Shown: one piece after another, positions 24,238 through 38,300 of the stretch
Layout of the letters: each line of letters begins with the position of its first letter
Position numbering within the stretch: the stretch's first letter is position 1
From: Icerya purchasi
Lineage: Eukaryota; Arthropoda; Insecta; Hemiptera; Monophlebidae
Direction of reading: 5' to 3'
Length of the DNA stretch: 64,000 bases
Assembly (NCBI GenBank): GCA_039619475.1
Contig: CM077116.1
Location: 456,567,576 to 456,631,575, forward strand
Notes under the pieces: generated by a model
What the model was told of the DNA's origin: nothing
The model's input: the letters and a program-made list of their open reading frames with translations, nothing else
Databases searched by the model: none
Program-made: the position numbers and the translations under genes

Positions 24238-27200
24238 GTAAGTATTGTTATACGCAATAATTACGGTCGACATCATTTTTCGGAGTAAAACGGCTATAAT
24301 TCATTAAACCTGAGAAATTATTATCGGGAATATCCGCAAAATTGACTAACGTTAACTATTGTATCTATATAACATATGTCGTACAATTTTATGTATATGA
24401 TTTTAATTGCGTTAAGTAAATGTGACAAATGATCTACTTCAACTCTCTACCTACAATCTGTCCTCTATTCCTAGTCTGTTTAAGTTCCTCTCACTCGGAT
24501 AACAATAGTTTCCTTTATGCATGCTCAGAGTAGCTATTAAAGAATCGTGGAAATTTAACTGAGGCAAAAAAATAAGGCTACGTTTAATAAAGGATTTTAA
24601 AATATAGAAATGTACGGGAAAGACAAAAATATTATTACATTTTTTTTTTTTTTAAGAAGAAATTACAAAAATTACCACAGGAATACGAAAATAAATCATC
24701 AAATTTCTCGTATTATTTCACTGACGGTCTTTTTGTAATATACTTCGAAAAAGTTTCAATGGTATTTGAATCACTAAATTACCCGCTCTTATTTACATCA
24801 TGACCGCTTGAATACTTCATTTGATTAGTATACTTAATATTTAAGCCAAGCTTCGTTATAATTAATCAGTGACTTGTTCTTAAATTTTTTGTTAAAAAGA
24901 CTCAAGCCATGTTTTAATTTTTGTGTAACTTGTTTTGTTTTACTTTTTATTTGCAATTACAATAGTAATGTCGTTTACAAATGTGACTAATTTTATATCA
25001 TTAGGAAAAAATTATATTCAAAAGGTTTTTTCCTATACGAGTAATTTATCTTTATATTAAGTATGTCTGTTATCGAAATATCTATTAATAATTATTTAAT
25101 CCTTATTATTTTAACAGTTCGAGCAATTTGTTTAGGTCGAGGCTATCAAATACCAAACGTACATTGAACGATTTATTTTTATAGTTCTTTACAGTTTAAA
25201 TAACATTATGCATTGCTAATTACGGTGATTTGTTTTTTTAACAAAAATTTAAAATCTATCAAATTAAGATTACAAAATGTGAATCGATGCACGTAACTAA
25301 AATAATTGTAAAGTTTTGAAACAAAATTATTTACTTTTAAGCCGTAAACGTTAGCGACTTCAATAGAAAAAAATACTGTTCTCCCTTGCGTTAATTTTTT
25401 CCTTACACAATTCGAATTGTCAAATAACAAATATTAATGGAATGGGTTCCACGGTATAAGAGGAAACGATTCTCCCTGATGTGTGAGGAGTTTAGCATTT
25501 TTAGTCAGCGAAATGTCACAAAACATCAGTGGTATTACTCATTTCTTTTCTCCCAAAGTGTATATTCAATTTTTTTTAGCCAAAAAAAAAGGTAATAATT
25601 TTAAATAAAAATCTTAAACTTGATGAATTCAAATACAAAAACAGGAACTCAAAAAATTCGGAAGAATAAGGAAGTATTGTAAGTGCTTGGGCACTTGTTC
25701 AATTTAAAAACTAATGTTATGCATAAATTAAAATGGTAATGATAATAAATTTCAACTCTAAAAAAAAGTGAACGTAACCTTAACCTTAAATTTCTTACAG
25801 AACAACACTATAAAAAAATGTACAAAAAATTAAAATTACAATTAGGTAAACTTATGATAATAGGTTATTTTTTAACAAGTTTGTTTTTTTCGCCAACAGA
25901 TCTATAATTTAATCATTTTGAATGCTGCACAAAATACCACATTTACAAGTCATTAGTATAGGGCTACTCGATAAATCTTATGACATTCTATTTCGTATTC
26001 CCGATTTTTTATGTGTTTTAGTTTTTAAAACCATCAAAGCTACTTGCGTTATTGAATAAAGAAACTACGTATTTTTATGCTAAGCATGATACGCCGTATA
26101 CCGCAGAAATCAAACTATACTCGCGGTTTTCCAGGACAAAGATGCAACGCGGAGCACAATTTTTACCTTTTGACAATGCCGATGAATTCGATTTATCTAA
26201 ATTGCACAGAAGATCTTAGAATTCGCATCATTTTTGTTTTCGTCGTCCTCCGATTCGTTATTTTGTGATTCTAAATTTGATTTATAGTCCATTTCGAAAG
26301 ATTTTTTCTCAAACTTTTCTTAGGTCGACCCCCCCACCCGCCAAAAAAAACTCTCCAAAAATAATTTCTGCCGGCATTTTCAGAAAATTCTAATTCAAAG
26401 TTGGCAAAACAAGTTTGCCGGTCATATATGACAACAAATATAAAAATCTTTTTCACATTATTGGTGCATAACAAAAATAAAATTATGAATTACCAATTTG
26501 AAATAGACATGAATTTTGGTTTATTTAAGCCGAAAACTTTGAAAAATTTAAGTTAATTCAGTTCGCCAGCAATACTGAAATATCAGCGAATAAAAATTTA
26601 TTTCGTAAAACCAATAAATCGAAATACAGAACTCATATGCACTAATTTGAAAAAAAAAAGGACCAATTAATTTATCCGGGTCCACAATACGGATTGTAGT
26701 AGAAAATAGTCAGCCAAAAGGTGATGCTTGGCAGCATTTTTTTTTTTTTTTTATGCTAAAATGAACACAAAAAACTTTTAAAGTCTGTCTTTAATGTTGC
26801 GTTTTCGTTTTATGGCAAATTAAAATACTTTTCTTGCAAATCTGCAAAATGGTGGTATGCAATATGTGTAAAAATCGTATGCATGACACTTTTTTTAAAG
26901 AAACCGGAAAAAATAATACGAGTAGCTGTTTTTTTGTCAGTAATTTACTGCATTAAACGGCAAATATCACACATCAGTCGGTTAAATGTTTACCTTTGTG
27001 TTTTTTAATGTCTCTTTCCTTTTGCTCCATTTTTTTTTTTTTTGTTCTTGTTTTTAAGAGCTTCAGCAACACGCTCTGTTTTGCGTTCATCTTTATTAAT
27101 AGCTTCAAATACGCGTTTATTCCGAATAGTTATTTTTAAATTCAAGGTTAATTATTTCAAAACAGTTTCCAGTACAATCACCGATTATCCGTATTTGGCG

Positions 27201-30200
27201 CGTTTCTTTGTTTTATATATCACAGTTGTCTTTACTCATTTCATATTTATTTAAAATCACTGCAATGCTTATTTCTACCCAACACGTTTTATGACGCCTC
27301 TAAAAATATTCGTTTCTATAATTCAATTATATTTTGCTTATATTTATAACTTTTCTAAATTTAATTAAAATTTCAGTATTTAAAAATGTCCAATATACTC
27401 TGTTTTACGAAGTATAATGCACAAGGAAGTAATCGATTCTTAGATTTTTAAGTTCACCTGGGAGACTTATGTCACCTCTAATATCCCACCGTACGTAGTA
27501 TGCTACATAAATGGCATAAACGGTTGCCGTGATCCTCTATCCATTTTATATTCCTATTTTAATTACCGTTTACAAAATATCATTTTTGAAAAAATGTTTT
27601 TAAAATAAATTTGTTAATTTATCAAGGGTAAAATTTTTTAAAATTTGTATTAACTTTAATATAATATTGCTGTTAAAATCTCAATAAATATGTAAATAAG
27701 CAAATACAGAAAAAAATAAAATCAGTAAATTTATTTTGATAAATATTTTCATTTTTACTACTTTTTTATCAAATTTTTTGGAGATAAGTGTTTGTAATTT
27801 GCTTACTGAAATCGTTGAAAAATCATCGTTTCCAAATTATAGTATTAGACTTTTTAATTCGACAAATTTTGATACTTTTTCAAAACATTTTTCAAGTGAA
27901 AAATGGTAAATTACATATATTAGATTTATACATATTGTCTTTCTACAGGGAAATGGATTTTATTAAAGTAAATGATTTTGAAACAAATTTTAAAAAAATG
28001 TTAAGCAGGCATACCCAATTTTATAAAAAAAAAAAAACTATACCGTAGTAAAGCAGCTATACCAATTTTTGTAAATAAAATTTTCGATTTAAGTTGAAAA
28101 ATATTTTTAATTAGATAGTACTAAAAAGGTAATGCATTTATCAGAAACATTTACAGTCTCAACAAGTGAAAGGGTTACGAGGCTCATAACCAACTTAAAT
28201 ATGGTTTTCTGGATAAAAATTTTTGAAATATTAATCAGTATCAATCATTATAGTTGTTCATTACAAATTATGGTTCAACTCATACCCTTCCTCATTCTCT
28301 AGCCCGGATCCCTTTTGCTTGACTATCCAACCCTCCCTTCCTCTCTATCGCTGGTTTCTTGACTTCTCTTCTATGCGTCGTTCTAACATCTCTGTGATAT
28401 GTCGCCTGTCCTCCGAAAAAAAAAGATCTGAAACAAATATCTGTAAATCAACCAATCTTTTCTATGAGGGAATTTAATTACTTTTAAATTATTTTTACAG
28501 AAGTCTTAAAACTCATGGAGATACCCGTGCTTCTTTTGTATAGACGTATATTTTACTTTCCACCTTATTTTTCTTATAATAAAAAAGTAACTAACCGACG
28601 CTTGCAGTAAAAAGTATCTGTCCTCATGTTTGTAGCATCATCTTTCGCAATCAACATTCATCAATTAAATTGAAAATTACGCGGGAAAATTTGAAACGGT
28701 TAATAGTTTGACTTATAGTAACTTCCGTTTTTTGTATTTTGCGCGGTCTGAAAAGAATTTAGTAGCGTTGAAAAAAAAGTTCAGCAATAAATTTTTAATT
28801 TGTTAATAAAATGAAATTAATTTTTTAGTGAAGATAATAAAAATTATAACGTAATATCAGTTTATTATTACGTTTATAATTTTTATTTTTTTTATTAATT
28901 AATAATGGATAGGCATACAAATTTATTTTTTTCAATTTTAAATTTAATTAAAAAGTTTAACTATTAAATTAAATAATAGTCAAACGTTGCAGACGGACAG
29001 TAATTTTTAAATGTTTTTTAAATGTTTTAATTGTTTGTCAAAAATGTTTTAAGTTTTATAAGTATAACAAAGTTTTAGTGAAGTCGATTTTATGTTTCCA
29101 ATTACAAATAATCAGTGTTATATATTATATACATACAACATATGTGTGAATAATGAATGTAAATTCGTAGAACGTTAATGTAACCATGGGCGTCGCCAGC
29201 GGGAGGGGGCAGCTGCCCCCCCCCCCCCCTGGAGCCTCGAAACTTTTTAATCAACTGGCTATAATGAGTATTCATAGGCACGTAATCATGAATAATTTGC
29301 CAGAAACCTGCGAAAATTATGTTTTAATTAAGATTTTATTCTTGTTTAATAAAATATTAAGCCTTTACAACCTATAAATTTTACTTTTTTCTATATCTCG
29401 TATCCTTTTTCTATCATCTTGCCCCTCCCCCTGGTCCATCGGCTGGCGACGCCCTTGAATGTAACATCGAATAATTGCAACGTTGTACTATTATTTAATT
29501 ATTTATTTATTTGTAATACAATAAAATTAAAATATACAAACTTGCTTACCTTGAAGTTTTAAAACTTCGCTATATTCTTAGTGAAAAATAACGATAAAAA
29601 AAAAAAAAAAGAAAACTAACCGGTGTAACAGATTATACATGCGATAAGGAATCACACAATAAACTACGCAAGTACACATTAGCTAATATTGAAACAGAAT
29701 GCTCTGGTAAAATCGCCGTATGCAGAGATGTGCTCACTGTGCTGTTAACTTTCTCAGTGGGAATTCTTGCATTATTCTTTCCACTGTGTAAACCAGACAG
29801 CATTCTTGAATAGAAGAATTTCAATATTTATTTTAGTGGTCATTTTCCAAAATTTCAACGGCGCATTGGGAATTTGCCAATTTGCAACACATTCCAACCT
29901 TGCCTGCTGAGTCCAAAAATGTAAACAATAAAATAATCGTTTCTGTAGAATTCTTGAAAAGTTCAGCCTTTATTCTTCTTTGACCAAAATATAAGAATGA
30001 AAACGATCGTACTACTTAAATATGCTTTAGCAAATAAACGTATTCCGGACTTCCGAGAATTTAATCGAAGCAGCTATAATTTCACAAGCATTTCTTGGCA
30101 TGAAAGTCCCTCTAGGCATAGTCCTAACCAGTCACAGTTATTCCCAGCGGAAGCAACAATTGGTCATTTGTTTATGTATGTAAACATTTTCCGTGTCATT

Positions 30201-32335
30201 CAGAGAAATTATTTTATACGAAGAAACACGTTTGCCATTTCCGGTCCGTTTCATAATTATCATCCCATTGTGTACAATTAATTGTACACTATGTTAACGT
30301 TCGTGTTTTTCTAATACCAGAATGTTTACATTAAGTTCTTTTGTGGGCAGTCAAATGAGGAAGCAATCCAGTATTTATTTTTATGGTAGTTCTTATACAA
30401 ACACAGATTATAGACGTGCTTCCAAAAACATTGATGTTATTCTCAAACCAAAATCTGTTTTAAAAGTTTAAAAAGATATGGTCATTTTCAGTTCTTATTT
30501 GAGCAAAAATATCACCTTGAAAATCGCGCAATTCAAATTGAAAAATATAATTTTAATCGTAAGTGTTGATGCTGACAGCATAATTATAAAACAAAATACC
30601 TACTTACTTTAAGTATTCCGAAAAGAATTTGGGAAACGTTTTAATATTCATAAAATTTTATAAAGTTACGGTTGTTTTTAAAACCCTCTGCTAGTTCTTG
30701 ATATTTTACGAAACGTGTTGAGTTGTTGCTCTTCAAAAATAAAAAAAACTTGATAAAATTCATAATTTATTAGAATATTTCAAATTAAGTTTCAGTGAAG
30801 TGAACTATAAATAACAGTTACGAGAACCGATTCCTTGAGGAAATTTAAACATTTAAAAAATATTGTTATCATCACTTTACGTGCCTGTCACGAAATTATT
30901 ATGTAAATCAGATCCACTTATAAATATGTGAAGTAATAAATAAAGAACAATGAGAAAAAATTAACTTGTTAACTTACACACCAATCATTATTTCCAATGT
31001 GTACATTTTTTTATTTTATTTTTTATATGTAGAATCTAACAAATAACAAAATATGTGTCTTTTTTCTAGATGTACATTTATTTGGTAAAAAAACAGCAGA
31101 AAGATCTGACTTACTAACTTGTATTTATCGTCAATGAGCATGTTAAATTCTGCGTGCGAACAATTTATCCTCTGCTCTGTCTGGCCTGTTTCCCACTAAA
31201 ATAGGCAAGTGTCATTTGTGAAAGTCATTTTTGGTGTCTAAACAAGCAATCTGAAAAGAATTACGGTGCAACATACTTTTTTACATTTTTGAACATGATT
31301 ACATATTATTCCAAGATATTACAATGATCTGCAAAAATAAAAACTGTATAATATTTGCATGTTTGTTTACACATTTTACTGATACAATGACATCGAAGCA
31401 CTTTCCCAAACTATTAATCTCTTTTGAGAACATTAAACATATAGTAAATTTGCTACACATAATAAAAACCATAATCACAATTCATTAGTATCGATATTGA
31501 ATATTTTTGAGGTTGCAATATTTATGCTTACTTGTTATTTGTGTGCTTGTATTGATTTAGAAATGTGTGTGCACACAGTTTCTGAAGAAACGTGTACTTG
31601 CTAAGCTATTAAACAACGTTAACATCAGAGTCTTTGATTAAAACCCAATTAACCTGTCAGAAATTGCATTCAAATCTAAATGCGAGAGGCCGTATGTAGT
31701 CGAAAAGACTGCGACATACATGGGTGTCGCCAAAGGGGGCAGGGGTGAGCCGTTGGCCCCCTCCCTGGAGCTTTGAAACTTTTTAATCAATGGTCCATGA
31801 TGAGTATTCATAGGCGTGCAATCACGAACAATTTGGAAGACTTATAATAAAGTAGTACAACAATTTGCCAGAAACCCACGAAAATTATGTTTTAATTAAG
31901 ATTTTGTTCTTGTTTAATAAAATATTAATTCTTTACAAATTATAAATTTTATTTTTCCTATAACTCATATCCTCTTTCTATTACCCCCCCCCCCCCTGGA
32001 TGATCGGCTGGTGACTCCCTTGACATCAGTTAACATTTTTCTTTCCTTCACTATATTGTTTACTAGAATCTGTGAGCTCAAGTATTCATTACAAAGATCA
32101 AACCATAACTGTTTGAAAAATTGTCTTTTACCATTCAAGTTAATTTTGCTATTTAAAATAACATAGACATTAATACTAGAAACGTTTAAAAGAGAAAAAC
32201 ATAAAGTTAATGATCACTGAATGCCCGTTTTCGAAACAGAATATGCATTTTTAAATTCATCAACCGCACCCAGGGCCGTATCTAGACCAAAATTTCAGGG
32301 AGGGGGAGGATACGAAAATATTTTTATAATTATAC

Positions 32336-32378
<43 letters not shown>

Positions 32379-35300
32379 CGGCCATTTTGGCCTCGCAAGG
32401 GGCTGTGCCCCTTGACCCCTCTTGCTTTCATTTCTGTCTCTTTCTCTTCTATACTTTGTATAAAATGATCAAAATTTACAACGTAATTCTTACTGGCATC
32501 AACACACACAAAAAATAACATAACCACAAAAATCCTATTCTAACATTTACCTTCCGTTATATAAAATTAAAACATTTTTTCGTTACATTTTTCGTTACAT
32601 ATTTCATTACATAAAATTGTGACATTTTTTAAATAACAATAACAAAAATCCTACAAAATATAACAAACGTTACATAAAATTGGGACATTTTTTTGGGACA
32701 TTTTTTCGAATGGGGGGTAGCCTAAGAATTACGTTGTAATTAATATATATATATATACGATGGTTGATTAATAAGTACCCGTGTTAGAAATAAAAACGTA
32801 ATTTTTTTCACAATTTTTATTTTTATTATTCAACGTAGTCTCCTTTTAGATCTATACACTTTTTCCAACGTTGGGGCCATTTGTTTAACCCCTCCAAAAA
32901 ATACGATTTTTCAAACTCACCAAAATACGCTTCAGTCTCGGCGATAACCTCTTCATTTGAGCTGAATTTTTTTCCCTCCGAGACATGTTTTCAAGTTAAG
33001 AAACAGATAAAAGTCGCAGGGTGCCAGGTCGGGTAAGTAAGGTGGGTGCGGAAGCAATTCATAGCGCAGTTCGTGCAATTTAGCCGCGACGATTGAAGAT
33101 GAATGTGCTGGTTCATTATCGTGATGGAAAAACACTATTTTCTTCGTCAAATGGGGCCGTGTCTCCTTCAATTTCTTATCAAATCTGCCCAATAACTCAC
33201 TATAGTACTGCCCTGTGATTGTTTTTCCTTTCTGCAGAAAGTCTATGAGGATTATTCCTTTGGAATACCAAAAAATCGTAGCCATAACCTTTCCAACTGA
33301 TGAAACCGTTTTAGCTTTCTTTGGAGCAATTTCACACTGAAAAATCCATTGTTTTGACTGTCTCTTGGTCTCTGGCGTGTAATAATGTATTCAGGTTTCA
33401 TCAACAATGATGACTCGACGTAAAAAATCCTGTAGATTTCGCTTAAAACAGTCCAAACACTGTTTCGAAATTGTTAGTCATACCCGCTTGTTGTCCACCA
33501 TGAGCAATCGCGGCACCCATCGGGCCGACACTTTTCTCACACCTATCTTATTAGTTAAAATCTTGATTGCCGTTCCGTACGAAACACCTAGGCCTCAGCT
33601 ACTTCGCGCACTTCCGTTCGGCGATCAGCGAGAATCATGTCATGGACCTTTTCAACGGTTACTTCGGTAGTCACGTCTGACGGGCGTCCTGGCGGTCTTC
33701 ATTAAAAATAGTTGTATGACCACGCTTAAACTCGTTAAACCAATATCTCACGGTTGTCATAAATAGTGAAGGGTCCCCGTAGACAGAATCCAATCTCACT
33801 TTTATTTCTTCGCATGTTTTTCCATCCAAAAATAAAAAACGAATTACGGATCGATATTGCTCTTTTTCCATTTTATCGAGAAATACAAAACATGTGCGAT
33901 ACAACTGGCTGTCAAAAGAAAACTAACCTATGAATTATTCTGAAATTCAGCATGACGTCGTTTAATAGACTACAGTACATGATGGTAATGTCAATTTCAC
34001 TCACCAGCGCCATCTGTTATCAAACACGGGTACTTATTGATCAACCCTCGTATATATATATATATATATGTATATGTGGGTGTGTGCATTATCATGAAAT
34101 ATATTTATTTATAAATGGCGCACTAAAGCCTTGTAGTCAATTATTGTATATGCAATATTTGAACATTACAATAAAAAAAAATAAAAAACAGTCGTTTTCA
34201 ATTCATAAAAATTTTAATTTTCTTTTCTTTGGTAAAAAATTGAAAAGAAATAAATTTATTCTGAATTTCGGTCTATTTAATTTAAACAGTTGTTATTTCG
34301 CAGGCATTAGGGGAGGGGGCGGAAAACCCCCGCCCAGATATGGTCCTGACCGCACCTATGCAGTAATGCTGTAACATTTTAAAATGTTAGGTTTCAATGC
34401 TTCCTTAGAATTTTCATCAATATTGTTTTAATTCATGTGTTTTGCAGATAACAGTAATATGACTTTGTTTTTCTTGGGAACATATAAAACCAGCACCGAA
34501 TCGTTTCGAAAACCATAAAATAGTACCTAAGTTTACCTTCTTTTTTCAATATATGAAGGTGGTGCCTCTTTTTTTATTCGGAATATCACCGCCAACATTA
34601 ATTTGTGGTCGCCCAAATATTACTGCAACAAGATAAACGCGACAAAAACACCTACTGTAAATATGAAAATTTATCATATGTGAAACAAAAAACTGCAATG
34701 AAACGCTCCCGAAATAACAATATAGTTCATAATGACTATAAATGGAGTTGTCATGGATATGGTGGAAGGCCGTCCTTCTAACATTCACACAACTGCACTA
34801 ATGCTGACATAAACAAAAGTAGTCTTTTCCTCACCATTCAACTTCTAGCGGTTTAAACAAAAGCCAGAACCACAGAGGATGGAAAGATTATCTATCGATT
34901 AGACATAGTAAATTAAATATAGAATTGTATGCAGTGGCGTAGCTTGCCTTAGACGGACCCTGTATCAAAATTTGTTGGGGAGCCCTAATAAAATGTAAAG
35001 ATTTTTCACAAATTAAACTTATTAAGCAATAACTGAATTATTTAACAAATTAATATCATTAAACTCAGAGAATAATAACTATGATAGTAAATTTGAAAAC
35101 CCCGGTGCATATTTATTAAAACGTAACAGTTGTAATAAAATCGGTATAGGCTAAACTAAAAGAAATTTTAAAACAAGATACATTAGACTCCCGATTATCC
35201 GACTTTCGAGTTATCAATACGACCCTACTTCTCAATAACTGATAACGAATTGTGGGAACATAGACGAATGAGTACGATTTTATTTCGTCATATATCTCAA

Positions 35301-38300
35301 TTCTGAAAGACATACTACATTTTTACGAATTTTTGCTCACACACGTTCGGGGCCCCTGTACCCCGGCGGTCCTGTATCATTGATACGGCTGATACGGCGA
35401 TAGCTACGCCCCGGATTGTATGTTTATCTGTCTGCATATTTTCTTGAGTATTCGTCTATGACAACTACAAACAGCAAAATGATGCTTTAACAACACCGTT
35501 AGTTTTTTAAAAAAATGACTATGGTCAAAGCTAAGTAGAATGACAAAATAGATGGATAACTTAATGATCACTATGATCAGAAGGTTCTTGTATATATGTT
35601 TGTTTTCACGTTTATGCATTTGATAACATGCACTTTTCCATAAACTTCAATAATACGCACACGTACACTATAAATAATATCAAGTAATGCCAACGATAGC
35701 AGTTTTGTTAGGAATAATTTAAACACCAATTTGAACGTTTGAAATTTACCACTGTGACTACAAGTGAAATACGATTTTACCATATGCAATAATAGAAATT
35801 GGTAATGGTGTTGTAAACTAAAAATACCTATATTTATGCATTTTTTATTTTTTGAAGTGACATGTTATATGGAGGATAGAAAAAACTTGACTGAGTAATT
35901 TTCACGTTTTTTTAAAAATAAGTTAACAATCAATATATTTAAAATAAAAAAAAATACGTACCAATGTCACAAGTTGATACATTCTAGTGTTGAGTAGATT
36001 TGGAAGAATGCACGCCTAAATTCGCGATGTCACTCGGACTGTCATATCAGATATTAAGGTCCACAAAGAATTGACGAATGACTCCGTATATAAATTAAGA
36101 ATGTCAGCAAAAGTATACATCAGCGACGAATTTTCTGGTACTTCGCTATTCTTGCAGCAAACTACTAAAGCAAATTAAAAACAAAAAGGAAATCTGCCAG
36201 TATTTCTCTAACAACAGAGATTAACTTAGCTAAAGATGCAGCTCTTAACTTGCCAAAGGAGATCTAAAAAGTCGTTATTTGAGCATGCAAAGAAAAATGT
36301 TTAATATGTAGTAAAACGGTTCACTCGGGGTCGAGAAATAGTTGAATTCCGATTTGAAGATCAGCTCATCTTTTATGTACTGTTCCCCATGTGTCGTGAG
36401 TGTTTTTCCGACGTCAGTCACTGAGAGCACATAGGTGACCATGAAGAGCATTATATCTAACAGATTAGTACAAGTTTTCTTACTTATTCTACTAAACAAT
36501 ATACCGCAGTAGCAAATAAAGAAAAGTTTGTTCGACAACACACGACTAGTGTTTAGCTTTACACAGCCTTTGTAATTTGTTTCCATATAAAAAGAATTAC
36601 CTCGATTTTTACCATCTTTTACTTTTCTGTTTCTTTACTTTCCTTAATGTAATATGATTTTATTCAAAACAATTTGAAATAATACGTAAAACAATTTATA
36701 ATTTTTTGCAAGTATAGCCAAGTTAAAATTTCGAAGTATTAAATTTCTGGGTAAGTTTTTTCTTTTAGTAAATTTTACATAAAACAATTTAAAATGATTT
36801 ATTATTTTATAATGGATTCAATCATTTTCCTTATCTAGACTTAGATATACATTTTTTTTTAAGTAAATTTAATTTCTTATTTTTCGAAATTTTAAAAAAC
36901 AAGTGGTTCCTTAATTTGTTTTTTTTTTTATGTAATAACGCGTTATGTTAATTCTATTTCAACATTTTTCTGTCCTAGAGAAGTACCAGGGAAAAAATCA
37001 GTATTCGCCAATGTTATATATATATATATATATTTTAAATAACATTTATAGTATTCTTAGTTTTAGCTTATGAAACGACTGAAGATAACATTAAGGACGA
37101 AGACTACCACCAACAGCAGCAGCACGATAAGTGGTCAAAGAACGAAACAAATACCTCTACAGGTGTTGGGACCGCATTTTCTCCACTGAGCTCAATAATA
37201 ATAGTGGAAGAATCGACACCTACGCCGTCCAGCTCCTACCATAGCTATAACAGTAATGAAGTTGGCAACTACGACACCGGCAGTAACACAGTTAATCTCT
37301 TACTAGCAAACAACATCCGGTCAACGTCAACCGCGAAACCAACAGCCAGCATCGCCATTGGATTCGGCAATCGAAATCAATACCAGTATGGATTATGCCC
37401 TTGTCCGTGCGCAGATGAGGACACGGTTTATGCACCCATTTGCGCGCAAACAACAAAAGGTCAGTTTAGGACTTTCAACTCGCAATGTCATCTTATATGC
37501 TACAACCAATGTCAAATAACATCGGAAAGTTAGTATAAACAACAAAATGTTTTTTCTTTTTATTTTCTAGTTTTAATTCGTAATTTCTGCGTTTGTTAAG
37601 AGTTCTGTATACTGTTAAAAAAAATTCTTTCAATAGAAAATTTTGGAAATCTTAGAGGAGAACCAGTGTTCCCTGAAGTTTTTGTTTCAGAAAAAAGTAC
37701 CATTTGTATTTGTACAGTTGAGTACTATATTTACAAAAATAACAAATAAATCATTTAAATAAAATGGCATATAGAAAATAATGATATTAAATAACCGTCA
37801 CAAAAATAGTTAACCAATCTGTTCTATAGTTTAAATGTATTCTTTAATTGTCTGCATAATAAAGAAGTGTGAATAATATTTTTTTTTTCGTACGAACAAA
37901 GGTAACATTTGGCTTAAAAATTTTGTGCATCTCTTGTCATAAATTTTGACATTCAACAATGAATTCTTTCTAGCTTCGTATTTCGTCTGTGCTTCTTCGC
38001 ACCCAGTTTTCCTACTTTCTCTCTTTTTATAACGCTATTCTATATCCCTCTTGTGTCAGCTTCGTTTTAATCATAGTCGTTCACACTATCGGTTTTCACT
38101 TGTAAATTCTCCATATTTTGCACTTTCCTATTGATGACAAAGTGTTATCATATTTTTTTTTTAGTGTTTTGCTCTATTTTCTAAACGTTTCTAATTCGAC
38201 TCGCAACTCTTCAACCTTTACTGCTACAATGCTGCTTCCATTCTCTCGGTTTTAACATCTTTTATCGTTCTGGCTCTTAATTTTTTCATTATTTTTATTT

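Larger units (their letters stand above)
32271..34348. mobile_element. hAT-type element interrupted by a mariner
   Basis: An 8-bp duplication ACCGCACC (32263-32270 and 34349-34356) brackets CAGGGCCGTATCTAGACC at the left and CCCAGATATGGTCCTG at the right; these ends are imperfect inverted repeats. The element's own sequence is about 790 bp (32271-32757 and 34053-34348) without a transposase. A 1293-bp mariner sits at a TA site inside it. The segment CTCGGCCATTTTGGCCTCG near 32376 recurs at 42763. Confidence 0.85.

Noticed and set aside
29997..30281. 94-codon ORF starting MKTIVLLKYALA
   Set aside because: It resembles a secretory start for ten residues only. There is no suitable donor, no cysteines and no family resemblance.
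36439..36510. MKSIISNRLVQVFLLILL start as a signal exon for gene B
   Set aside because: It is hydrophobic and 550 bp before exon 2, but no GT in phase 1 occurs before its stop. The GTs available are in phase 0 or 2.
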